DNA from: an uncultured Cyclobacteriaceae bacterium
GTDB taxonomy: Bacteria > Bacteroidota > Bacteroidia > Cytophagales > Cyclobacteriaceae
DNA length: 57,561 nt
Direction of reading: 5' to 3'
NCBI GenBank assembly: GCA_937146645.1
Contig: CAKZRQ010000027.1
Coordinates: forward strand, 1-57,561
Shown: positions 52,530-57,561 of the stretch, in pieces
How the letters are laid out: every line of letters starts with the position of its first letter
How positions within the stretch are numbered: position 1 is the first letter of the stretch
Made by a program: the position numbers and the translations under genes
The notes under the pieces: model-generated
What the model was told of the DNA's origin: nothing
The model's input: only the letters and a program-made list of their open reading frames with translations
Databases searched by the model: none

Positions 52530-54680
52530 ATGAAATACATACTTCTATGGCTGATGATCCTGACAGGAACATTAGCACAAGCCCAAAATACGTTTAAAGC
52601 CCGTATCGTAGATGCGGAAGAAAACGAACCACTATTAGGAGCAACAGTAAAAATAAGCTCCACAAAAGGAGCTGTTGCAGACCTCAGTGGTTATGTTGAG
52701 ATACCCAATATTGATACTGATACCATTCAGGTTTCTGTTTCTTTTGTGGGTTATCGCCCATTCACACAAACATATATTTTCCCTTTGACCGATGTTCAAA
52801 TCATTGAATTAGTTGAAGGTGAAGAACTCGAAGAAGTCATTGTGACATCTACTCGCAGCAGCAGAACCATTGACGACATCCCAACAAGAATAGAAGCCAT
52901 AAGCTCAGAGGAATTGGAAGAAAAAGCCATCATGAAATCCTCCAATATTGCTATGGTGTTGCGTGAAAGCACTGGCATCCAGATGCAGCAGACATCCGCC
53001 AGTTCAGCCAATCAAAGTATCAGAATACAAGGTTTGGACGGTCGGTATACCCAAATTCTGAAAGACGGATTTCCCCTATTCGGTGGATTTTCTAGTGGGC
53101 TAAGTATCATGCAAATACCTCCATTGGACTTACGTCAAGTGGAAGTCATTAAGGGAAGTAACTCTACTCTTTTTGGAGGGGGTGCGATTGCTGGTTTGAT
53201 CAACCTCGTTACATACACACCTCAAGAAGAAAGGAAACTCAGGCTTATGGTAGATCAGACGCAAGCCTTGGGGACAACCCTTAATGGGTTCTATGCTGAG
53301 CGATTCAATAAATTTGGACTCACATTCTATGCTTCGGCTAATCGACAAGAAGCATACGACCCCAATAATGATGACTTTAGCGACATTCCAAGAATCAGGA
53401 GTCTAACCCTCAATCCCTCATTCTTCTATTACCCAAATGAAAAATCAAGCTTACGCTTGACATTGAATGGTACAGTAGAGAATCGTTTAGGTGGTGATAT
53501 GGAAGTGATAAATAATGATGAAAATGGCATCCATCAATTCACTGAGGAAAATGAATCGGATCGACTTTCCTATCAACTAACCTATCAAAATCAGATAGAT
53601 GAGAACAGGTCGCTTAGTATCAAAAACAGTCTTACTTACTTCGAGCGTGAGATTACAGAACCTGATTTCATCTTCATGGGTAAGCAATGGTCTTCTTTTA
53701 GTGAGGTCGCCTATAACTTTGGCACCTCTCGATCCTGCTGGATTTCAGGAGTGAACCTGTACACAGATAAGTTTGATGAGAACCCGTTTGATTCGCTAGA
53801 ACGTGACTATAGCTACACGACTTTTGGAGCCTTCACCCAAAATACATTTGATCTTTCTGAGAAGTATGCAGTAGAAACAGGGCTGAGATTTGACTATGAT
53901 CTGGACTATGGTTTTTTTGCCTTACCAAGACTTTCAATTCTGAGGAAAATAAATGATTCTTGGTCAACCCGTATCGGTGGTGGATTGGGTTACAAGCTCC
54001 CAACTATATTCACGGAAGATGCCGAAAACCTGACCTATCAAGGTATTTTACCTATCAGCACCAGTACAGAAGCTGAGCGGTCTATTGGTGGTAATCTTGA
54101 CATCAACTACCAGACATTACTTGGTGATGAGTGGACATTATCCGTCAATCAACTCTTTTTCTACACACGACTCAATGATGCGTTAGTATTCAGAGAGAAC
54201 AATGCCGGACAATTCTTTTATGAAAATGCAGATGGGCCAGTAACGAGTCAGGGAATAGAGACCAACATCAAACTTGGCTATCGTGATTTTAAGCTATTTG
54301 CCAATTACGCTTTAATCAATACCCGATTAAAGTACGATAATCTGAACGAGCAAAAGCCGCTCACGCCTAAGCACAATATCGGTTCAGTGCTGATGTATGA
54401 AGTGGAAGATAAATGGCGAATTGGATATGAAGCCTACTACACAGGGACACAGTTCAGAAGTGATCGAACACAAACCGATGACTATTGGATGATGGGTTTT
54501 ATGGTCATGCGTAAGATCAACAAACTAAGCCTATATATCAATTTCGAGAACTTCACCGATACCCGACAACATAGGTTAGAGAACTTCCAGGTTGACAAAC
54601 ATTTCAAACCTGACTTTCCGGAGATCTGGGCACCAACTGATGGAAGGATCATCAATGCAGGATTCATTTTTGAACTTTAA
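52530..54680 (+). CDS. TonB-dependent outer-membrane receptor
   Basis: This 716-residue protein has a signal peptide (LWLMILTGTLAQAQ) and an N-terminal carboxypeptidase-like domain (KARIVDAEENEPLLGATVK). A plug follows (IVTSTRSSRTIDDIPTRIEA to VEVIKGSNSTLFGGGAIAGL), then a 22-strand-type barrel ending in IINAGFIFEL. The family imports metal complexes or other large ligands with TonB energy. Between a Zur-like regulator and a CDF pump, a metal ligand is the best guess; the substrate cannot be read from sequence. Confidence 0.93.
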   Translation: MKYILLWLMILTGTLAQAQNTFKARIVDAEENEPLLGATVKISSTKGAVADLSGYVEIPNIDTDTIQVSVSFVGYRPFTQTYIFPLTDVQIIELVEGEELEEVIVTSTRSSRTIDDIPTRIEAISSEELEEKAIMKSSNIAMVLRESTGIQMQQTSASSANQSIRIQGLDGRYTQILKDGFPLFGGFSSGLSIMQIPPLDLRQVEVIKGSNSTLFGGGAIAGLINLVTYTPQEERKLRLMVDQTQALGTTLNGFYAERFNKFGLTFYASANRQEAYDPNNDDFSDIPRIRSLTLNPSFFYYPNEKSSLRLTLNGTVENRLGGDMEVINNDENGIHQFTEENESDRLSYQLTYQNQIDENRSLSIKNSLTYFEREITEPDFIFMGKQWSSFSEVAYNFGTSRSCWISGVNLYTDKFDENPFDSLERDYSYTTFGAFTQNTFDLSEKYAVETGLRFDYDLDYGFFALPRLSILRKINDSWSTRIGGGLGYKLPTIFTEDAENLTYQGILPISTSTEAERSIGGNLDINYQTLLGDEWTLSVNQLFFYTRLNDALVFRENNAGQFFYENADGPVTSQGIETNIKLGYRDFKLFANYALINTRLKYDNLNEQKPLTPKHNIGSVLMYEVEDKWRIGYEAYYTGTQFRSDRTQTDDYWMMGFMVMRKINKLSLYINFENFTDTRQHRLENFQVDKHFKPDFPEIWAPTDGRIINAGFIFEL

Positions 54681-54690
54681 AAAGGTAAGC

Positions 54691-55075
54691 ATGAAGCTAT
54701 ATACGAGAATGCCCAAAAATCTAGCCCCCTACTTCGATCAAGAGTTGATGGAATACAAAAGGTATTTCGATGCAGGGCAACTTCAATCGGCATGGAATCA
54801 TTTAGAGCGTGCACATATAATCGGTCAGGCATTCCCATACCATCACAGTTATGTACACTGGAAAATGCTCTTATTCGGAATCCACATCAAAGACACCAAA
54901 GAAGTGATTGGTCAAATTCCCAGACTCTTGATTGGTGGAGTTAAATCGTTTGTTGGAAAAATACCTGTTGGTAATACGGGTGGAGCAAATACCCCCCCCC
55001 TTAAAACCACTTCCAATTTCTGAAGAATTGCTATCAATTTTCAAAAAAGCAGGATTAGAAAACTATGGGACATAA
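54691..55075 (+). pseudogene. DUF3703 gene broken by a frameshift in a 9-C tract
   Basis: The ATG at 54691 gives a protein matching DUF3703 through LERAHIIGQAFPYHHSYVHW and IPVGNTGGANTPP. After the run of nine C at 54992-55000 the frame reads LKTTSNF and stops at 55023. With eight C the frame would continue LKPLPISEELLSIFKKAGLE and end at 55075, overlapping the CDF start, which is what the family looks like. This is phase variation, a fixed mutation or a sequencing error. DUF3703 is often linked to metal-resistance clusters; its role is not known. The natural alternative is the short 110-residue product. Confidence 0.8.
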
Positions 55076-55952
55076 TCACGATCATTCACATCACCACTCA
55101 GAGGGCAATGTAAAAGTTGCCTTCTTTCTCAATCTTAGCTTTACCATTATTGAGATCATTGGAGGACTTTACACCAATAGTTTAGCGATCCTTTCAGATG
55201 CGTTGCACGATTTAGGAGATAGCTTTAGTCTAGGGCTTTCGTGGTATTTCCAGAAGCTATCCAAGAAGGGCAGAACCAAAACATTTTCGTACGGTTACAA
55301 ACGATTCTCATTGCTTGGTGCGATAATCAATTCGATTGTGTTAGTGGCTGGATCAATCTTTATTTTGACAAAGGCGATTCCTGAGCTATTCAATCCTGGA
55401 GAAACCAATGTTCAAGGAATGCTATATCTCGCTATTTTGGGAATTTTGGTAAATGGTGCCGCAGTTTTCAAACTCCGTAAAGGGGAATCTCTAAATGAAA
55501 AGGTAGTATCACTTCATCTGTTGGAAGATGTTTTAGGATGGGTGGCTGTATTGATTGGAAGTATCATTATGATGTACACAGATGCTCCATTCATTGACCC
55601 ATTACTTTCCGTACTTATCTCACTTTTTGTATTATACAATGTTTACAAAAATCTCAAAAAGAGCCTGTTAGTAATTCTTCAGGGCATTCCCGAGGAAATT
55701 TCCATTGACGACATTCGGCAAAAGCTCAAGAACATATCAAAAGTTACTGACATCCATGACTGCCACGCATGGTCAATGGACGGTCAGTACAACATTCTTA
55801 CTCTTCATCTTCGATTGGATAAAGACTACAAACCTTCAGAACAAGCTAAGCTCAAAGAGCGAGTAAGAACACAGTTAAAAGATGAATCGATCAATCACAT
55901 TACCATTGAGTTTGAAGGACAAAATGAAAATTGTGAGTTAGAGGATTGTTGA
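55065..55952 (+). CDS. CDF-family cation efflux transporter
   Basis: This 295-residue protein has a His-rich N-terminus (GHNHDHSHHHSEG) and six membrane segments. The metal-site motifs LSDALHDLGDS (residues 45-55) and SLHLLEDVLGW (around residue 148) provide the His/Asp ligands, and a cytoplasmic C-terminal domain follows. This matches ZitB/CzcD-type zinc or cadmium/cobalt exporters. It sits in a run with the metal receptor and regulators. Its start overlaps the full-length version of the DUF3703 gene by 11 bases. Confidence 0.93.
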   Translation: MGHNHDHSHHHSEGNVKVAFFLNLSFTIIEIIGGLYTNSLAILSDALHDLGDSFSLGLSWYFQKLSKKGRTKTFSYGYKRFSLLGAIINSIVLVAGSIFILTKAIPELFNPGETNVQGMLYLAILGILVNGAAVFKLRKGESLNEKVVSLHLLEDVLGWVAVLIGSIIMMYTDAPFIDPLLSVLISLFVLYNVYKNLKKSLLVILQGIPEEISIDDIRQKLKNISKVTDIHDCHAWSMDGQYNILTLHLRLDKDYKPSEQAKLKERVRTQLKDESINHITIEFEGQNENCELEDC

Positions 55953-55997
55953 TCAAATCATTTGATAAGTGATGAAAAAATATCAGATTAAAACAAA

Positions 55998-56567
55998 ATG
56001 AAGCTAAACACCCTCTACATAAAAAACATGGTTTGTCCTCGCTGTATTGACACAGTGAAGGACATTTTGGATAACCTGAATATAGAAACCTCCTCCATTG
56101 AACTCGGAGAAGTTCATACACCAAACAACATCACGAGTGATCAGAAATCACAGCTGGAGGAACTACTGGCAGCACGAGGCTTTGAGTTGCTTCAAGATCA
56201 AAAGTCGAAACTGATCGGACAGATCAAAGCGATCATTGTAGATCAAATTCATCACAACAAAGAAGCCTTAAATATCAATTTCTCTACCCTAATAGCTGAT
56301 AAACTGCACCAGGAGTATTCTTCTCTCAGCAGGCTTTTCTCTTCTGTCGAAGGAGTCACTATTGAGCGGTTTATCCTTAAACAAAAAGTAGAGCGAGTGA
56401 AAGAGCTCATCTTTTACAATGAGCTAACGCTCTCAGAGATTGCTCATCAAATGGACTACAGCAGTGTAGCCCATCTATCCGCCCAATTCAAAAAAGAGAC
56501 GGGCATGACCCCCACAGCTTTTAAGAAAATGAGAAATCGGGGACGGCAATCACTGGATCAGCTGTGA
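55998..56567 (+). CDS. AraC-family regulator with HMA-like N-terminus
   Basis: This 189-residue protein has an MVCPRC metal-type motif at residues 11-16 in a short HMA-like segment (YIKNMVCPRCIDTVKDILDN). The AraC HTH domain follows from about residue 85, with ISEIAHQMDYSSVAHLSAQF-type second helix-turn-helix (reads LSEIAHQMDYSS) and the GMTPTAFKKMR tail. The two parts suggest direct sensing of a soft metal ion. It lies 45 bases after the CDF gene. A candidate operator at 56633-56654 precedes the next gene. Confidence 0.85.
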   Translation: MKLNTLYIKNMVCPRCIDTVKDILDNLNIETSSIELGEVHTPNNITSDQKSQLEELLAARGFELLQDQKSKLIGQIKAIIVDQIHHNKEALNINFSTLIADKLHQEYSSLSRLFSSVEGVTIERFILKQKVERVKELIFYNELTLSEIAHQMDYSSVAHLSAQFKKETGMTPTAFKKMRNRGRQSLDQL

Positions 56568-56632
56568 TCAAAATCTCATAAGCCTTTTTCAAAATTGTGT
56601 AACAGCCACAAGCAGCTTACCGATCATCTTTG

Positions 56633-56654
56633 TATCGTGACAATTAATACGATA
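56633..56654. promoter_or_regulatory. Inverted repeat before the HMA-MauE gene
   Basis: TATCGT (56633-56638) and ACGATA (56649-56654) are inverted repeats with a 10-base spacer, ending five bases before the ATG. It is a candidate binding site for the AraC or another metal regulator. Confidence 0.45.
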
Positions 56655-56659
56655 ACAAG

Positions 56660-57406
56660 ATGACCAAAGAATATACAATTACCGGAATGACTTGCACTGG
56701 CTGTTTGGCCAAAGTGAAGAGAACGATCAATGGAATCGAAGAGATACAAGAAGCCGCTATTCAACTGGAATACCCACAGGCAAAGATTATCTCCGATGAA
56801 TCTTTAGACCTTGGAGAAATTAATCTGGCATTAAAAAAGGTAGGGAACTATGCCATTTCTGAAGAATATCAAGAGACCGTACAAGCTCCGCTCCCTAAGA
56901 TCAAAAAACAAGAACCACTCGCTGAGAAGTCCATTACCACCTACAAACCACTGATCCTTATTGTAGGGTTCATTGCTGTGGTAACAGCTTTGAGCCAATA
57001 CCCATTCAATGAATTTTCGGGGATGTTGTGGATGCGCCACTTTATGGCAGGGTTCTTCATTGTCTTTGCTTTTTTCAAGCTGCTAAACTTGACAGGCTTT
57101 GCGAACTCTTATCGAATGTACGATATAGTAGCCGCTAAATGGAAAGCCTGGGGATACGCTTACCCATTTGTTGAACTAGCCCTGGGATTGCTCTATTTAT
57201 TGAATATTGCACCGTTTTTCACAAACATGGTGACAGTTATCGTCTTGGGCATAAGCAGCATCGGAGTGATTAAAAGCAACCTGAACAAGAAGAAGATCAA
57301 ATGTGCCTGCCTGGGAGATGTATTCAATTTACCCATGAGTACAGTCACCATTGTAGAGGATCTATCCATGGTAGCTATGGCTGCAGCTATGCTTGTTTTC
57401 ACTTAG
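56660..57406 (+). CDS. HMA domain protein fused to a MauE-like membrane part
   Basis: The 248 residues start with a heavy-metal-associated domain (YTITGMTCTGCLAKVKR, metal Cys at 12 and 15). Four membrane segments of the MauE/DoxX type follow (about residues 98-245), with a CACLGD motif near residue 215. Such proteins occur near copper, zinc or mercury genes and are likely membrane-bound metal-binding proteins; the exact role is open. It follows the AraC gene and precedes a small exported protein. Confidence 0.85.
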   Translation: MTKEYTITGMTCTGCLAKVKRTINGIEEIQEAAIQLEYPQAKIISDESLDLGEINLALKKVGNYAISEEYQETVQAPLPKIKKQEPLAEKSITTYKPLILIVGFIAVVTALSQYPFNEFSGMLWMRHFMAGFFIVFAFFKLLNLTGFANSYRMYDIVAAKWKAWGYAYPFVELALGLLYLLNIAPFFTNMVTVIVLGISSIGVIKSNLNKKKIKCACLGDVFNLPMSTVTIVEDLSMVAMAAAMLVFT

Positions 57407-57484
57407 GTCGTTACAAAATTCTGTAATCATTTCTCAAAATTCTATAAACCCTTCTCTGTAAGAAATCCGTATATTGCATTATAA

Positions 57485-57561
57485 GTGAAAAGAATAATCT
57501 CCATATCGCTTGCTTTGCTCATGTTGGTTTCCAACGTGGGTTTCTCTATGAACACCCACTT
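57485..57561 (+). CDS. Start of a small exported protein, cut by window edge
   Basis: A GTG at 57485 opens a frame that runs to the window end, giving KRIISISLALLMLVSNVGFS and then MNTH. This is a signal peptide followed by a short conserved-looking motif, as in the HYC_CC_PP family of small exported proteins found next to HMA or MauE genes in Bacteroidota. Only about 25 residues are visible, so the family is a guess. It starts 78 bases after the HMA-MauE gene. Confidence 0.5.
   Translation, partial: MKRIISISLALLMLVSNVGFSMNTH

Noticed and set aside
56629..56640. TTTGTATCG near 56630 as a possible right attachment site matching the mnmE end
   Set aside because: Only nine bases match the mnmE 3' end and the site lies in a promoter-like region before the HMA-MauE gene; chance is likely.

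Overview
The window reads as the chromosome of a Bacteroidota bacterium, most likely order Cytophagales (Cyclobacteriaceae-like). The grounds are Bacteroidota-style -7 promoter elements (TAnnTTTG), a short 287-residue primary sigma factor, BshB1 of bacillithiol synthesis, DUF5686 and 6-bladed beta-propeller proteins, a long LptF/LptG permease, a TonB-dependent receptor with a carboxypeptidase-like N-terminal domain, and VirE-N/DUF3987 mobile-element genes. Genus and species cannot be fixed from the sequence alone.

Layout. (1) 1-3.6 kb: the end of an integrated element. It has the C-terminal part of a tyrosine recombinase, an unknown gene translationally coupled to it, a MerR-type HTH protein, two winged-helix proteins and a four-copy 22-bp iteron-like array. 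It stops next to the 3' end of a tRNA-Thr gene. (2) 3.6-42.8 kb: ordinary chromosome. It carries DUF349 and YqgE proteins, pdxH, a trxB/M23-LysM/bshB1 run, the primary sigma factor, pnp, rpsO, an LptF/G permease, a tRNA-Met gene flanked by two tRNA-derived remnants, a divergent Nramp protein, the thrS-infC-rpmI-rplT operon, lhgO, a GltS-like FMN enzyme, dapD, a glycosyltransferase and a five-gene metal-import operon (MntR-type regulator, binding lipoprotein, ATPase and two permeases). One permease is fused to a DtxR-like regulatory domain. A secreted thioredoxin and mnmE follow. (3) 42.8-57.5 kb: a second integrated element starting directly after the mnmE stop codon. It holds a small zinc-ribbon/HTH protein, a tyrosine integrase, a possible RteC-like protein, two excisionase-like HTH proteins, a VirE-N primase-like protein and a PriCT-2/DUF3987 protein. 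Then come an XRE regulator and a long prokaryotic Argonaute whose PIWI catalytic positions look lost. A Fur/Zur regulator overlaps the Argonaute stop codon, and a metal-handling cluster follows: a Cys/His-rich exported peptide, a TonB-dependent receptor, a frameshifted DUF3703 gene, a CDF efflux pump, an AraC regulator with an HMA-like N-terminus, an HMA-MauE membrane protein and the start of a small exported protein. The right end of this element is not in the window.

The most notable points are the catalytically dead-looking Argonaute on a mnmE-targeted element and its coupling to a metal regulator, the permease-DtxR fusion, the tRNA-Met remnants in which palindromic units have replaced tRNA arms, and the 9-C tract that breaks the DUF3703 gene. 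All family assignments come from reading motifs by eye; no searches were run.
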